Source of the DNA: an uncultured Pelagibacteraceae bacterium
GTDB taxonomy: Bacteria; Pseudomonadota; Alphaproteobacteria; Pelagibacterales; Pelagibacteraceae
Assembly (NCBI GenBank): GCA_902592265.1
Contig: CACJDV010000001.1
Coordinates: 124,001-188,000 of the forward strand
Length of the DNA: 64,000 nucleotides
Direction: 5' to 3'
Below, one piece after another: positions 43,416 to 58,839 of the stretch. The notes below the pieces were generated by a model, which searched no databases, was not told where the DNA came from, and was given only the letters and a program-made list of their open reading frames with translations. The position numbers and the translations under genes are program-made. Each line of letters starts with the position of its first letter. Position 1 is the first letter of the stretch.

Positions 43416-44951
43416 ATGGAAATAAATCCTTCAGAAGTTACAAAAATATTAAAAGAACAGATCAAAAATTTTGGTGAAAAAGCCGAAGTTGCAGAAGTAG
43501 GGCAGGTATTATCAGTTGGAGATGGTATAGCAAGAATTTATGGTTTGGATAATGTACAAGCTGGTGAAATGGTGGAATTTGCAGATGGATCAAAAGGGAT
43601 GGCTCTTAACTTAGAAAGTGAAAATGTTGGTGTTGTAATTTTTGGTGATGATAGAAATGTAAAAGAGGGTGATGTAGTCAAACGTACGGGTAACATTGTT
43701 GATACTCCTGTTGGAAAGGAATTGTTAGGAAGAGTTGTAGACGGTTTAGGTAATCCTATTGATGGAAAAGGTCCATTTGATAAAAATATTAAAAAAACTA
43801 GAGTAGAAGTAAAAGCACCAGGAATTATTCCTCGTCAATCAGTTAATGAGCCAATGCAAACTGGATTAAAATCAATCGATAGTTTGGTTCCAATTGGAAG
43901 AGGTCAAAGGGAATTAATTATTGGTGACAGACAAACAGGTAAAACTGCAGTTGCTGTGGATGCAATTATTAATCAAAAAAAAATAAATGAATCTGGTGAT
44001 GAAAAGCAAAAATTATATTGTATTTATGTTGCAATCGGGCAAAAAAGATCAACGGTAAGACAAATTCAAAAAACTTTAGAAGAAGCAGGTGCAATGGAGT
44101 ATACAACTATTGTTGCAGCTACAGCATCAGATTCTGCCCCATTACAATTTTTAGCCCCATATACAGGATGTGCTATGGGTGAATATTTTAGAGATAATGG
44201 AATGCATGCACTTATTATCTATGATGATTTATCTAAACAAGCTGTTGCGTACAGACAAATGTCTCTATTATTGAGAAGACCTCCAGGCCGTGAGGCTTAT
44301 CCAGGAGATGTATTTTATCTACATAGTAGATTACTTGAAAGAGCTGCAAAATTAAGCGACGAGCACGGTGGTGGTTCATTAACAGCACTTCCAATTATTG
44401 AAACACAAGGGGGAGATGTTTCTGCATTTATTCCTACTAATGTAATTTCAATTACTGATGGTCAAATATTCTTAGAAACAGAATTATTTAACCAAGGTAT
44501 AAGACCAGCAATTAACGTTGGATTATCAGTATCTAGAGTTGGATCATCAGCTCAAACTAAAGCTATGAAAAAAGTTTCGGGATCGATGAAACTAGAATTA
44601 GCACAATACAGAGAAATGGCAGCATTTGCTCAATTTGGATCTGATTTGGATGCATCTACACAACAACTTTTAAATAGGGGCTCAAAACTAACTGAACTTC
44701 TAAAACAAAAACAATACTCACCATTGACAGTTGCTGAGCAAGTAATAGCAGTTTTCTGCGGTGTTAAAGGTTATCTCGATGATATCGATTTAAAAGATGT
44801 ATCGGAGTTTGAAAGCAAAATTATTAATAAATGTAAATCAGATAAACCTGAAATAATTGAAGCAATTCAAAGCACTGGAAAACTTGATGAAGATAAAGAA
44901 AAGCTATTGGTAGAAGTAATTACTCAGCTAAAAGGAAACTTTAAATCTTAA
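43416..44951 (+). CDS. atpA: ATP synthase F1 alpha subunit
   Basis: [15 protein letters not shown] Walker [27 protein letters not shown]. Confidence 0.99.
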   Translation: MEINPSEVTKILKEQIKNFGEKAEVAEVGQVLSVGDGIARIYGLDNVQAGEMVEFADGSKGMALNLESENVGVVIFGDDRNVKEGDVVKRTGNIVDTPVGKELLGRVVDGLGNPIDGKGPFDKNIKKTRVEVKAPGIIPRQSVNEPMQTGLKSIDSLVPIGRGQRELIIGDRQTGKTAVAVDAIINQKKINESGDEKQKLYCIYVAIGQKRSTVRQIQKTLEEAGAMEYTTIVAATASDSAPLQFLAPYTGCAMGEYFRDNGMHALIIYDDLSKQAVAYRQMSLLLRRPPGREAYPGDVFYLHSRLLERAAKLSDEHGGGSLTALPIIETQGGDVSAFIPTNVISITDGQIFLETELFNQGIRPAINVGLSVSRVGSSAQTKAMKKVSGSMKLELAQYREMAAFAQFGSDLDASTQQLLNRGSKLTELLKQKQYSPLTVAEQVIAVFCGVKGYLDDIDLKDVSEFESKIINKCKSDKPEIIEAIQSTGKLDEDKEKLLVEVITQLKGNFKS

Positions 44952-44957
44952 TATAAT

Positions 44958-47250
<2,293 letters not shown>

Positions 47251-47251
<1 letters not shown>

Positions 47252-47643
47252 TGAGTGAAGAATTTAAAATTGAAATTGTAAACCCGGAAAAATCTTTTTT
47301 AGTTAAAGAGGATGTTATAGAGGTTGTTGTACCTGCATTTGAGGGTGAAATGGGGATTTTAAAAGATCACATATCTATTATTTCTTTTTTAAAACCTGGG
47401 ATAATTAAAGTATTTTCGAAATCAGGTGATGAAAATTATTATGTAGAAGATGGAATTATTGAATTTAAAAATAATAATTTATCTATCTTAACAAGCACAA
47501 TAATCTCTGTGGCAGATTTAGATAAATCTAAACAAGGGGATTTACTCAAAAAAGCTGAAGCGGAAGCAAGTAAATCTGAGATCAGTGATCAGGCTAAATA
47601 TTTAGCAGATCAAAAAGTCGAAGTTCTAAGATCGATTAACTAA
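47251..47643 (+). CDS. atpC: ATP synthase F1 epsilon subunit
   Basis: VVVPAFEGEMGILKDHISIISFLKPG; follows atpD. Confidence 0.95.
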
Positions 47644-48111
47644 TAATAACTCTAATTTTTTTTTAATTTCTTGATAAACGTGTAATTTAAAATCTACCAC
47701 AACTTTTGTTAAGGATTCCAAATCAATCCATTTCCATTCAAGAAATTCAGGCTTTTTTGTTTTAATATTTATTTCACTATCTTCTCCAGTAAACTTCATT
47801 ATAAACCATTTCTGTTTTTGTCCCTTATACTTACCCTTCCAAATTATACCCAATAAGTGATCTGGTAATTCATATGTTATAAAACCATCTAATTCTTTAA
47901 TTAGCTCTACTTTTGTAATACTAGTCTCTTCCTTTAACTCCCTGTATGCGGCGGTAAGAAAATCCTCACCTTCATCAATACCTCCTTGTGGCATTTGCCA
48001 AAAGTCTTTTGGGTTGTCTATTCTTCTTGCAACGAAAATTTTATCTTCTTGATTAAGAACAACAATGCCTACACCACTACGGAGTGGTAGATGTTTATAT
48101 TGCTCTTTCAT
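47626..48111 (-). CDS. rppH: RNA pyrophosphohydrolase (Nudix)
   Basis: LPLRSGVGIVVLN; GGIDEGEDFLTAAYRELKEETSI Nudix box. Confidence 0.93.
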   Translation of the reverse strand: MKEQYKHLPLRSGVGIVVLNQEDKIFVARRIDNPKDFWQMPQGGIDEGEDFLTAAYRELKEETSITKVELIKELDGFITYELPDHLLGIIWKGKYKGQKQKWFIMKFTGEDSEINIKTKKPEFLEWKWIDLESLTKVVVDFKLHVYQEIKKKLELLLVNRS

Positions 48112-49251
48112 TTAACCGTTTAAAAGTTTTAATGCGTAGCTTAGTTGATTATCAGTGTCTGTCTTAATCCTAAATTCATCCGTATCTTCATCAATCTCAA
48201 TGTCAGGACTTACTCCAACTTCAGAAATTGATTTGCCTGACGGTAGGTAATATTTTGCAACAGTGAGTCTTATTGCTCCTTTATTCTTTAGTGGAATAAT
48301 TGATTGCACTGAACCCTTTCCATAACTATTTTCGCCTAAAATAATTGCTCTTTTATGATCTTGTAGTGCTCCAGCAACTATTTCTGAAGCAGATGCAGAA
48401 CCGTAATTAATTAATACAACCAAAGTTTTGCCACCTATCAAATCTCCTTTTTTGGCAAACCATTTTCTATTTTCAGAGGCCTTTCTACTTTTGGTAGATA
48501 CAATTTCCCCATTATCTAAAAAAAAATCTGATATCTTTATAGCTTGTGATAACAACCCTCCAGGATTATTTCTTAAATCTAGTATGTATGAATTTATATT
48601 TCCATTTTTTTCAAATTCTCTAATTTGCTCTCTTATCTGTTCACCACTATTTTCATTAAAAGAAGTTAATCTAAGGTAACCAACTTTATCTTTTAAAAGA
48701 TCTGCTTTAACTGACTTAATTTGAATTATTTCTCTTACTATTTCAAATTTTAGAGCTTTTCTCTGTCCAACCCTTCTTACAGTTAAAATAATAGATGAAC
48801 CAACAGGTCCTCTCATCAAATCTACAGCTTCACTTAGGGATTTACCTTGTACCTGAATATCATCTATTTTTATAATGTAGTCCCCAGCTTTAATTCCGGC
48901 TCTAGATGCTGGAGTATCGTCAATTGGGGAAATAACTTTTACAACACCAGACTCCATATTTACCTCTATACCTAAGCCGCCAAACTCACCGCTTGTCTCA
49001 GTTTGCATTTCATTAAAAATTTCTGGTGACATGTATGCTGAATAAGGATCTAATGATTGAAGCAAACCATCTATTGCAGCATCCATACTTTCAGATTGAT
49101 TTATTTCATCAACATATTCTTTATTTATTTTTTCTAATACTTCTCCAAATAAATCTATTTTCTTATAAACTTCATTTTCTGCTGCAACAACAGGATTAAA
49201 AATTGAAAATTTGAGGAAAAATATACTGATAATAAAAAAAATTTTTCTCAT
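48112..49251 (-). CDS. ctpA: C-terminal processing peptidase, S41 family
   Basis: PDZ plus S41: LRNNPGGLL; VLINYGSASASEIVAGALQDHKRA; GKGSVQSI. Confidence 0.94.
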   Translation of the reverse strand: MRKIFFIISIFFLKFSIFNPVVAAENEVYKKIDLFGEVLEKINKEYVDEINQSESMDAAIDGLLQSLDPYSAYMSPEIFNEMQTETSGEFGGLGIEVNMESGVVKVISPIDDTPASRAGIKAGDYIIKIDDIQVQGKSLSEAVDLMRGPVGSSIILTVRRVGQRKALKFEIVREIIQIKSVKADLLKDKVGYLRLTSFNENSGEQIREQIREFEKNGNINSYILDLRNNPGGLLSQAIKISDFFLDNGEIVSTKSRKASENRKWFAKKGDLIGGKTLVVLINYGSASASEIVAGALQDHKRAIILGENSYGKGSVQSIIPLKNKGAIRLTVAKYYLPSGKSISEVGVSPDIEIDEDTDEFRIKTDTDNQLSYALKLLNG

Positions 49252-49598
49252 ATAATAAGTTTTTCTTTAGGAATAAATTCAGACCACATTTTTTCTAGTT
49301 CATAAAATTTTCTTTTTTCTGGGTGAAATATATGTACTATGAGATCGATACCATCTACCAGTTTCCACTCAGTACTATCTTTTCCCTCGATTTTTGAGTC
49401 TTTCATTCCATAATCTTTAAATTTTTCTAAAACTTGCTCAGAAAGTGACTGGATATGTCTAGATGACGTACCACTTGCAATAATCATGTATTCAGCCATT
49501 GAACTTTTATCTTTAAGATCGATGCTAACAATGTCTAAAGCTTTATTGATATCTAAAGTTTGAATTATGATTTTTTTTAAATCAGAAATTTTGTCCAT
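49248..49598 (-). CDS. rsfS: Ribosomal silencing factor RsfS
   Basis: MAEYMIIASGTSSRHIQSL; DSTEWKLVDGIDLIVHIFHPEKRKFYELEKMW. Confidence 0.95.
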   Translation of the reverse strand: MDKISDLKKIIIQTLDINKALDIVSIDLKDKSSMAEYMIIASGTSSRHIQSLSEQVLEKFKDYGMKDSKIEGKDSTEWKLVDGIDLIVHIFHPEKRKFYELEKMWSEFIPKEKLII

Positions 49599-49615
49599 TA
49601 ATTAACTAAACCATA

Positions 49616-50158
49616 TCAAATTTTTCTCAATTGAGAAGAAGAAATATTGACCTTTTCAAATTCAATAAATTTCAAATTTTCTCTATTTAATCTTTTATAT
49701 GTAGTTGAATTTAATGATTTTTTTTTATAACCATGCCTATCAAATACTATTATTTTACATTTCTGTGAAATTAATTTCCATTTATACCATTTGTGAAATT
49801 TTACTAAATTATCAGCGCCCATTATAAAATAAATTTTGTTTTTTTTGTTCTTTGAAATATGATTTATCAAATCAAAAGTTTTATTCGATTTAATTATGTC
49901 CTCATAAAATTTTACTTTAATCAATTTACTTGATCCAATAATTTTTTTGCAATGCTTGATTCTATTATCTAAACTTGTCTGCGTCTTTTTTTTAAAAGGA
50001 TTTTTTTTTGTTATTGCCCAAATAAAATTTCGTAATTTAAATCTTTTAATTGCTTCTTTTGATATAGTTAAGTGACCTTTGTGTGCAGGATCGAAGGATC
50101 CACCTAGGATCCCAATTTTGTTTCTTTTTGTAACCAATTTACTTTCTAATTTTACCAT
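49616..50158 (-). CDS. nadD: Nicotinate-nucleotide adenylyltransferase
   Basis: IGILGGSFDPAHKGHLTIS; FIMGADNLVKFHKW; ISSSQLR. Confidence 0.95.
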   Translation of the reverse strand: MVKLESKLVTKRNKIGILGGSFDPAHKGHLTISKEAIKRFKLRNFIWAITKKNPFKKKTQTSLDNRIKHCKKIIGSSKLIKVKFYEDIIKSNKTFDLINHISKNKKNKIYFIMGADNLVKFHKWYKWKLISQKCKIIVFDRHGYKKKSLNSTTYKRLNRENLKFIEFEKVNISSSQLRKI

Positions 50159-51388
50159 TACTTGTTACTTGATATTTGTAGGAAATTAGTTGTCCAAGTC
50201 CTACAGGGCCTCTTGGTGGAAGAACATTTGTCGAAATTCCAACCTCACCACCAAATCCAAATTCTCCACCATCTGCAAATTGTGTAGATGTATTGTGCAT
50301 CGCTATTGAACTTTTAACTCCCATTAAAAATTTTTTAGCAGTTTTTTTGTTTTTAGTAATAATACAATCAGTATGCATAGTTCCATATTTATTAATATGA
50401 GAAATAGCCTCTTGTAAGTTTTTGACAGATTTTACAGAAACAGTAGCAGACAAATATTCTTTTGACCAATCTTTGATTGATGCTTTTTTGATTTTACCTT
50501 TATAAATTTTTCGTATTTTATTATCACCAATAATCTGACAACCTTTTTCTTCTAATATCTTTAATATATGAGCTCCAAACTTTTTGATTATACGCTCATT
50601 AAGCAAAATTGTTTCAGTTGCTCCACAAATCGCTGTATTTCTTAATTTTGCATTTACTATCACTTTGGTAGCAATTTTGGGATCCGCATCTTTATCTACA
50701 TATGAATGACAAACACCTTCTAAGTGACCAATAGTTGGAATTTTAGAAATGTTTTGTACTTTTTTAACTAAATTTCTACCCCCTCTTGGTATCATCACAT
50801 CAATAAAATTAGTCATTTTAGTGAGTAAAAAATCTACTACTTTTCTATTCTTTATATCGATGAATTGAACAAAGTTTTGATTAACTTTATTAATCTTCAA
50901 AGCTTTTCTGAATAAATTTGATAAAATTTTATTAGAATAAAAAGCCTCAGAACCACCTTTTAAAATAACTGGATTTCCAGATTTAAAACATAATGATGCT
51001 ACATCTGAGGTTACATTTGGTCTACTTTCATAAATTACACCTATTACTCCTATAGGGATTGATATTTTTGAAAATACAAGTCCATTAGGTCTTTTCCATT
51101 TTTCAATAACATTATGAATTGGATCCTTTAACTTAATTATTTTTTGGATTGAATTGATAATACCCAAGATTTTTTTTTCATTTAAAATAAGTCGATTTAT
51201 TAAATTATCTTTAAGCTTAATTTTGATAGCCCGATCTACATCTTTTTTATTTTCTCTAAGAATTAAATGCTTATTTTTTTTTATCATTTTAAGATAATCA
51301 CTTAAAACTTTATTTTTTTTATAAGTATTAATTGGTTGAGCAAAAGCTTGTTTTGATCTTTCTCCAATATTAATTAATATCTTTCTCA

Positions 51389-51389
<1 letters not shown>
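50139..51389 (-). CDS. proA: Gamma-glutamyl phosphate reductase
   Basis: GVIYESRPNVTSDVASLCFKSGNPVILKGGSEA; GFGGEVGISTNVLPPRGPVGL. Confidence 0.96.
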
Positions 51390-53492
<2,103 letters not shown>

Positions 53493-53495
53493 CTA

Positions 53496-53750
53496 TTAAT
53501 TGGGTTTTACTGAAACAAAAGTTCTATCTGACTTTGTTTTTTTAAAAACTACTTTACCTTTTATTACTGAAAAAATTGAGTGATCTTTACCCATTCCTAC
53601 GTTTTCTCCAGGAAATATTTTTGTACCCCTTTGTCTTACAATAATGTTTCCAGGTATAACAGATTGTCCTCCATACTTTTTGACACCAAGTCTTCGTCCA
53701 GCACTATCACGTCCATTTCTAGAAGATCCACCTGCTTTTTTTGTTGCCAT
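53496..53750 (-). CDS. rpmA: 50S ribosomal protein L27
   Basis: [43 protein letters not shown]. Confidence 0.98.
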   Translation of the reverse strand: MATKKAGGSSRNGRDSAGRRLGVKKYGGQSVIPGNIIVRQRGTKIFPGENVGMGKDHSIFSVIKGKVVFKKTKSDRTFVSVKPN

Positions 53751-53763
53751 AATTAATTACTAG

Positions 53764-54162
53764 TTATTTACTAGCCTCTTTTTTTGTTTCTGTTTTTTTT
53801 GTTACCTTAGAAACTTTTTCAGCCTCTGAAAGAATTTTACCATCTTTTGCAAAAATTTTATTTATTCTAATCATAGAATATTCCTGTCTATGCCCATTTT
53901 TTCTTCTTGAATTATGTCTTCTTCTTTTTTTAAAAATTAATACAGTCCTATTTTTACTATTTTTAATTAAGTCAGCCTCAACTTTTGCACCACTTACCAT
54001 TGGGGCTCCAACTTCTATTTTACTGTCATCTCCATAAGCTAAAATTTCATTAAATTCTATTTTTGAATTAGCCTTAGCGTCTGATAATTTTTCAATTTTC
54101 AAAATCTCTCCAGATTTCACTTTGTATTGTTTACCACCTGTTTTTATGACTGCGAATGACAT
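53764..54162 (-). CDS. rplU: 50S ribosomal protein L21
   Basis: MSFAVIKTGGKQYKVKSGEILKIEKL; KKRRRHNSRRKNGHRQEYSMIRI. Confidence 0.97.
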   Translation of the reverse strand: MSFAVIKTGGKQYKVKSGEILKIEKLSDAKANSKIEFNEILAYGDDSKIEVGAPMVSGAKVEADLIKNSKNRTVLIFKKRRRHNSRRKNGHRQEYSMIRINKIFAKDGKILSEAEKVSKVTKKTETKKEASK

Positions 54163-54188
54163 ATAAATACTCTAAATTTTGTTAAGGC

Positions 54189-54216
54189 AATATAGTCTGA
54201 GCAAGCCTATAGTCAA
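54189..54216 (-). promoter_or_regulatory. Sigma70-type promoter of the rplU operon
   Basis: On minus strand TTGACT-N16-TATATT, about 27 nt upstream of rplU start. Confidence 0.65.
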
Positions 54217-54226
54217 GTTTTATAAA

Positions 54227-54958
54227 TCAAAAATTATCCTTTAAATCTCTTAATTTTGAAAAACTTTCAACATCTTTAGCTTTAAGAAATATATTGCATT
54301 CCATTTCATCAGATAAAATTGATGGAATAGTGGGATGGCCATTTTTTATTTTTTCTTTAATTTCTTTAATTTTGCTTTTCAAATTTGAATTATCAGGATC
54401 GTTTGACTCACAAAATTTTGAATTTTGTAATGTATATTCATGGCCGCAATATATCTTAGTATCTTTTGGAAGTTCTTTTATTTTTTTTAATGAGTTGAAC
54501 ATCTGTTCATAAGTTCCCTCAAAAATTCTACCACATCCTAAAGAAAATAAGGTATCGCCAGTAAAAATTATTTTTTCCAAAAAAAAATGAAAGGCAATAT
54601 GCCCACTAGTATGACCTGGAATATGATAAATTTTCGCCTCAAAATTTTCACCTTTCCATTTTTGATTATCTTCCACAAGTATATCAATTTCTGGAATCCG
54701 ATCTTTATCTTCTTTAAACCCAACTATTTTAGAATTATATCTTTTCTTTAATTCTAAGTTGCCACCCACATGATCATAATGATGGTGAGTATTAAGAATA
54801 TATTTTAACTCAATATTATTACTTTCAACATATTTTATAATTGGAGCTGCCTCACCAGGTTCAACAACACATCCAATATTTTTAGTGTCATCGATTAACA
54901 GGTAACTATAATTGTCTTGTAAACACTTAATTATTTCTATTCTCATCTTATTTTTCAA
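54227..54958 (-). CDS. gloB: Hydroxyacylglutathione hydrolase (glyoxalase II)
   Basis: LNTHHHYDHVGGN metal-binding motif; IYHIPGHTSGHIAFHF; FTGDTLFSLGCGRIFEGTYEQM. Confidence 0.95.
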   Translation of the reverse strand: MKNKMRIEIIKCLQDNYSYLLIDDTKNIGCVVEPGEAAPIIKYVESNNIELKYILNTHHHYDHVGGNLELKKRYNSKIVGFKEDKDRIPEIDILVEDNQKWKGENFEAKIYHIPGHTSGHIAFHFFLEKIIFTGDTLFSLGCGRIFEGTYEQMFNSLKKIKELPKDTKIYCGHEYTLQNSKFCESNDPDNSNLKSKIKEIKEKIKNGHPTIPSILSDEMECNIFLKAKDVESFSKLRDLKDNF

Positions 54959-55544
54959 TTAAGAATATACCTAATTCTGCAAATAAATTTTTATAAAATA
55001 AATTAGAATTATTAATATTTGAAATATTTTTATTTGTCATAGCTAAAGATTTAAAAATTTTAAAGTTTATAATTTTTGAAAATTTAACAAAATCTTTAAT
55101 CGTACACATATGAATATTTGGGGTGTTATACCAATCATTTGGTAATGATTCTGTGATTGGCATTGTTCCTTTGATAAGCAAATTTAATCTTACTTTCCAA
55201 TGACCAAAATTTGGAATTGTTATGATTGCTTTCTTTCCAACTCTTAAAAGTTCTTTTATGACAATTTCAGGATTTACGAAAGCTTGTAAAGTTTGCCCTA
55301 GGACAACATAATCAAAAGAATCATTTGGAAATTGTTTTAAATCCAATTCCGCGTTTCCCTCAATTACAGTAAGTCCTTTTGATACGCAGATTTGAACTTT
55401 ATCCTTTGAAATCTCAATCCCTCTCGCATCAACATTTTTATTTTTTTTTAATGACTCCATTAATGTTCCATCATCGCAGCCAACATCTAAAACTCTTGTT
55501 TTTTCCTTTATTAAATCGACTATTATTTTATATTCTGTTTTCAC
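54948..55544 (-). CDS. metW: Methionine biosynthesis protein MetW
   Basis: RVLDVGCDDGTLMESL; PNFGHWKVRLNLLIKGTMPITESLPNDWYNTPNIHMCTIKDF; adjacent to metX. Confidence 0.95.
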   Translation of the reverse strand: MKTEYKIIVDLIKEKTRVLDVGCDDGTLMESLKKNKNVDARGIEISKDKVQICVSKGLTVIEGNAELDLKQFPNDSFDYVVLGQTLQAFVNPEIVIKELLRVGKKAIITIPNFGHWKVRLNLLIKGTMPITESLPNDWYNTPNIHMCTIKDFVKFSKIINFKIFKSLAMTNKNISNINNSNLFYKNLFAELGIFLIEK

Positions 55545-55546
55545 TA

Positions 55547-56665
55547 TTATCTCTCTATGTAAGATTTATCTAAAAAATTTTTAAGGGTTTTCAAAAAGTC
55601 TGGAACATCTAATAAGAAAGAGTCATGACCTTTGTCAGATTTTATTTCAACAAATCCAACATCAGCACCAATTGCATTAAGAGCGATAACTATATCTTTA
55701 TTTTCTTGAGTTGGATAGAGCCAGTCTGAGGTGAAAGATATTACAAAAAACTTAGCCTTAGTTTTTTTAAATGCATTAGATAAATTACCGTCAAATTGTT
55801 TAACAAGATCAAAATAATCCATTGCTCTTGTAATATAAAGATAACTATTAGCATCAAATCGATCTACAAAAACGGATCCTTGATATCTTAGATAACTCTC
55901 TATTTGAAAATCTGCATCAAATCCAAATTTAAGAGCATCTCTTTCTTGAAGTTTTCTTCCAAATTTTTCTTGTAAACCTTTTTTAGACAAATAAGTTATA
56001 TGAGCAGCCATTCTCGCCACTGATAACCCTTTATCAGGAAGAGTATTATTAGATAAATATTTTCCGTCTGACCAATTATGATCCGACGCTATCGCTTGTC
56101 TACCCAACTCATTAAAAGCAATATTTTGAGCGGAATGACTAGAGGTACATGCAATAGGTACTACTGTACTAGCTTTATCCGGATAATTACTTATAAATTG
56201 CAAAACTTGCATTCCACCCATCGATCCACCAACAACTGAAAAAAGTTTTTTGATATCAAAATGATCTAATAAATTTACTTGTGCGTTGACCATGTCATTA
56301 ATGGTAATTACAGGAAAATCGGTTCCATAAATTTTATTTGTATCAGGATTTTTATGACTTGGACCAAATGATCCCATACAACCACCTATTACATTCGCAC
56401 AAATAACAAAATATTTATTTGTATCTATTGATTTGTTAGGACCCACTGCATAAGACCACCAACCATCTTTTTTTGTGACAGGATTAATACCCGTAACAAA
56501 TTGATCACCAGTAAGCGCATGAAAAACAAGGATTGCATTATCTTTATTTTTATTAAGCGAACCATAAGTCTCATATGCGAGTGGAAAATTATTAATAGTT
56601 TTACCACAATCAAGTTTCAATGGTTTTTTAATAACAAGCGTTTTAATATTCTCTATAATATTCAT
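55547..56665 (-). CDS. metX: Homoserine O-acetyltransferase
   Basis: [26 protein letters not shown] nucleophile; KGHDSFLLD catalytic His. Confidence 0.96.
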   Translation of the reverse strand: MNIIENIKTLVIKKPLKLDCGKTINNFPLAYETYGSLNKNKDNAILVFHALTGDQFVTGINPVTKKDGWWSYAVGPNKSIDTNKYFVICANVIGGCMGSFGPSHKNPDTNKIYGTDFPVITINDMVNAQVNLLDHFDIKKLFSVVGGSMGGMQVLQFISNYPDKASTVVPIACTSSHSAQNIAFNELGRQAIASDHNWSDGKYLSNNTLPDKGLSVARMAAHITYLSKKGLQEKFGRKLQERDALKFGFDADFQIESYLRYQGSVFVDRFDANSYLYITRAMDYFDLVKQFDGNLSNAFKKTKAKFFVISFTSDWLYPTQENKDIVIALNAIGADVGFVEIKSDKGHDSFLLDVPDFLKTLKNFLDKSYIER

Positions 56666-56704
56666 AATTATTAATGCTAATTATTGAATTGTGAGAAAAA
56701 AAAA

Positions 56705-56753
56705 CTTTTTTAGCGGTTTTTTTAGAGCGCTCGCAATTCAGGTAAATCAGCGC
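56705..56753 (-). promoter_or_regulatory. SAM-II riboswitch upstream of metX
   Basis: Minus strand GCGCTGATTTACCTGAATTGCGAGCGCTCTAAAAAAACCGCTAAAAAAG; matches the SAM-II pattern GCGCUGAUUUAACC..AUUGCAAGCGC....GCUAAAAAG with GCGCU/AGCGC stem P1. Confidence 0.9.
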
Positions 56754-56759
56754 ATAAAT

Positions 56760-56788
56760 TTTGTACAAGATGTTATTTAGTATGTCAA
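56760..56788 (-). promoter_or_regulatory. Sigma70-type promoter driving SAM-II/metX
   Basis: Minus strand TTGACA-N17-TACAAA ending about 6 nt upstream of the riboswitch 5' stem. Confidence 0.65.
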
Positions 56789-56860
56789 TTTTTAAAATAT
56801 TTGAACTAATTCTATATGAAAAATTGTTATTTTATTTATAAAGAGGCTAAAATTTAAAAG

Positions 56861-57946
56861 ATGACAACTATAAAATTTAAAAAATTTAATATCGAGGCTT
56901 ATCAACCTGGCAAATCAACTATTAAGAGTTTTAATAAAATCATTAAACTTTCAGCAAATGAGTCAGCTCTCGGAGTAAGTGTTAGGGCAAAGAAAGCAAT
57001 ATCAAATAAAAAATTGAGTCTTTTCAGATATCCTGATGGAAAGTCCAAAAAATTACGGAGTCAGATTTCAAAAAAATTTAGTTGTGACAAAGAAAAAATA
57101 ATTTGCGGAGCTGGTTCAGATGAAGTTATTCAAATGTTGTGTCAACTTTTCCTTAAACCAAAAGATGAAGTGATTCTTCCTCAGTTTAGTTTTTTAATGT
57201 ACAGAATATATGCAAAAATAATTGGTGCAAAAGTTGTTTTTGCCAAAGAAAAAAATTTTAAAGTTTCCGTCTCTGAAATAATTAAAAAAGTAAGCAATAA
57301 AACTAAAATTGTATTTCTTGCGAATCCAAATAATCCGACTGGCACTTACTTGAACAGTTTTGAATTAATTGATTTAAGAAAAAGATTAAGAAAAAATATC
57401 TTACTTGTTGTAGATGATGCTTATGCAGAGTACATGCAAAATAGAGACTATAAATCTGGTTTAGATTTATTCAAGAATAAGCAGAATGTTTTTATACTAA
57501 GGACATTCTCAAAAATATACGGATTATCATCTCTAAGAATTGGTTGGGGATATGGTTCAAAAAAAATTATTGATGCTTTGAATGTTATTAAACCTCCATT
57601 CAATGTTAATGAAGTAGCTCAAAAAGCAGCTATTGAGTCACTTAAGGATAAAAAATTTATTTCACGTTCAGTAAAACATAATCATATTTATGCAACAAAA
57701 CTGAAAAATTTTTTGAGCAATTATGATATTAGCTCAAATAAAGTTTCTGCTAACTTTCTATTATTGAATTTTAATAAATGTAAACTAAGAGCTAATAGTT
57801 TCTATGAAAAATTAAAAAAAAAGGGAATTATTTTAAGGTCTACTGAAGAAGGTTATAAAATAAAAAATATGCTACGATTAACGATTGGCTCAAAAGAGGA
57901 AAATATGAAATTTATCAAAGCAACACAAAATATATTTAGAAAATGA
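56861..57946 (+). CDS. hisC: Histidinol-phosphate aminotransferase family
   Basis: KLSANESALGVS; LANPNNPTGTYL; VVDDAYAEYM; RTFSKIYGLSSLRIGWGYG. Confidence 0.9.
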   Translation: MTTIKFKKFNIEAYQPGKSTIKSFNKIIKLSANESALGVSVRAKKAISNKKLSLFRYPDGKSKKLRSQISKKFSCDKEKIICGAGSDEVIQMLCQLFLKPKDEVILPQFSFLMYRIYAKIIGAKVVFAKEKNFKVSVSEIIKKVSNKTKIVFLANPNNPTGTYLNSFELIDLRKRLRKNILLVVDDAYAEYMQNRDYKSGLDLFKNKQNVFILRTFSKIYGLSSLRIGWGYGSKKIIDALNVIKPPFNVNEVAQKAAIESLKDKKFISRSVKHNHIYATKLKNFLSNYDISSNKVSANFLLLNFNKCKLRANSFYEKLKKKGIILRSTEEGYKIKNMLRLTIGSKEENMKFIKATQNIFRK

Positions 57947-58839
57947 GAAATATATTAATTATAGGCTGTGGGTTATTAGGCTCTTCTTTAGTTAGGAGGA
58001 TTTCCAAAAAAAAAATAGCAAAAAAAATATTTATTTATGAAAAATCAAAATCTAATATCACTAAAATAAAAAGACTCAAATTACCTGGAACAATTGTTAA
58101 GTCACTTAAAGATGGTTTGATAAATTCAAACCTAGTGATTGTTTGCACATCAACGAGTGAATATAAAAAACTCATTCTCAAAATTAATAAAACTATTTTG
58201 CCAAAGACACTAATTACTGATGTTGGATCTTCAAAAATAGAGTCATCAAAGATTATTAAAAAATTTTTGAAGCGCGGTATAAATTGGATAAGGAGTCACC
58301 CTATCGCTGGATCAGAAGTGAGTGGACCAGAATTTGGAAAAGCTGATATGTTTGAGAATAAATGGTGTGTATTAATTAAGGACAAAAAAACAAGTTCTAA
58401 AAATTTAAAATTTTTAAGTTCTTTTTGGAAAAAGATGGGCTCAAAAACTGTTGTTATGAACTCTGAAAAACATGACAAAGTTTTTTCTATCACAAGTCAT
58501 TTACCACATTTAATCGCTTATAATTTGGTTAAATCTGCTCAAGATTTTGAAAAAATACTCAAATTTGGTCTTATTAAATACAGTGCCGGGGGGTTGAGAG
58601 ATTTTTCAAGAATAGCTGCTTCAAATGAAATTATGTGGAGAGATATTTTTTTTGATAACAAAGTTAATGTTACAAAAGCAATAGATTTATTTATCAAAAA
58701 TCTAAAATCCTTTAAAAAAGATATAAATTCCAAAAATAATAAATCGATTTTAAAAAAATTATCACAGACAAAAAAAGTTAGGTCTAAAATTATTAAATTA
58801 AAACAGGATGTTAACAAACCTGACTTTGGTAGAGATTAA
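57943..58839 (+). CDS. tyrC: Prephenate/arogenate (cyclohexadienyl) dehydrogenase
   Basis: IIGCGLLGSSLVRRISKK; TDVGSSK; SHPIAGSEVSGPEFGKADMFENKWCVL; ATGA overlap with hisC. Confidence 0.88.
   Translation: MRNILIIGCGLLGSSLVRRISKKKIAKKIFIYEKSKSNITKIKRLKLPGTIVKSLKDGLINSNLVIVCTSTSEYKKLILKINKTILPKTLITDVGSSKIESSKIIKKFLKRGINWIRSHPIAGSEVSGPEFGKADMFENKWCVLIKDKKTSSKNLKFLSSFWKKMGSKTVVMNSEKHDKVFSITSHLPHLIAYNLVKSAQDFEKILKFGLIKYSAGGLRDFSRIAASNEIMWRDIFFDNKVNVTKAIDLFIKNLKSFKKDINSKNNKSILKKLSQTKKVRSKIIKLKQDVNKPDFGRD

Noticed and set aside
48068-48090. CCACTACGGAGTGG hairpin near the rppH start
   Set aside because: Lies inside coding sequence for the conserved LPLRSGVG segment and has no U-run; likely fortuitous
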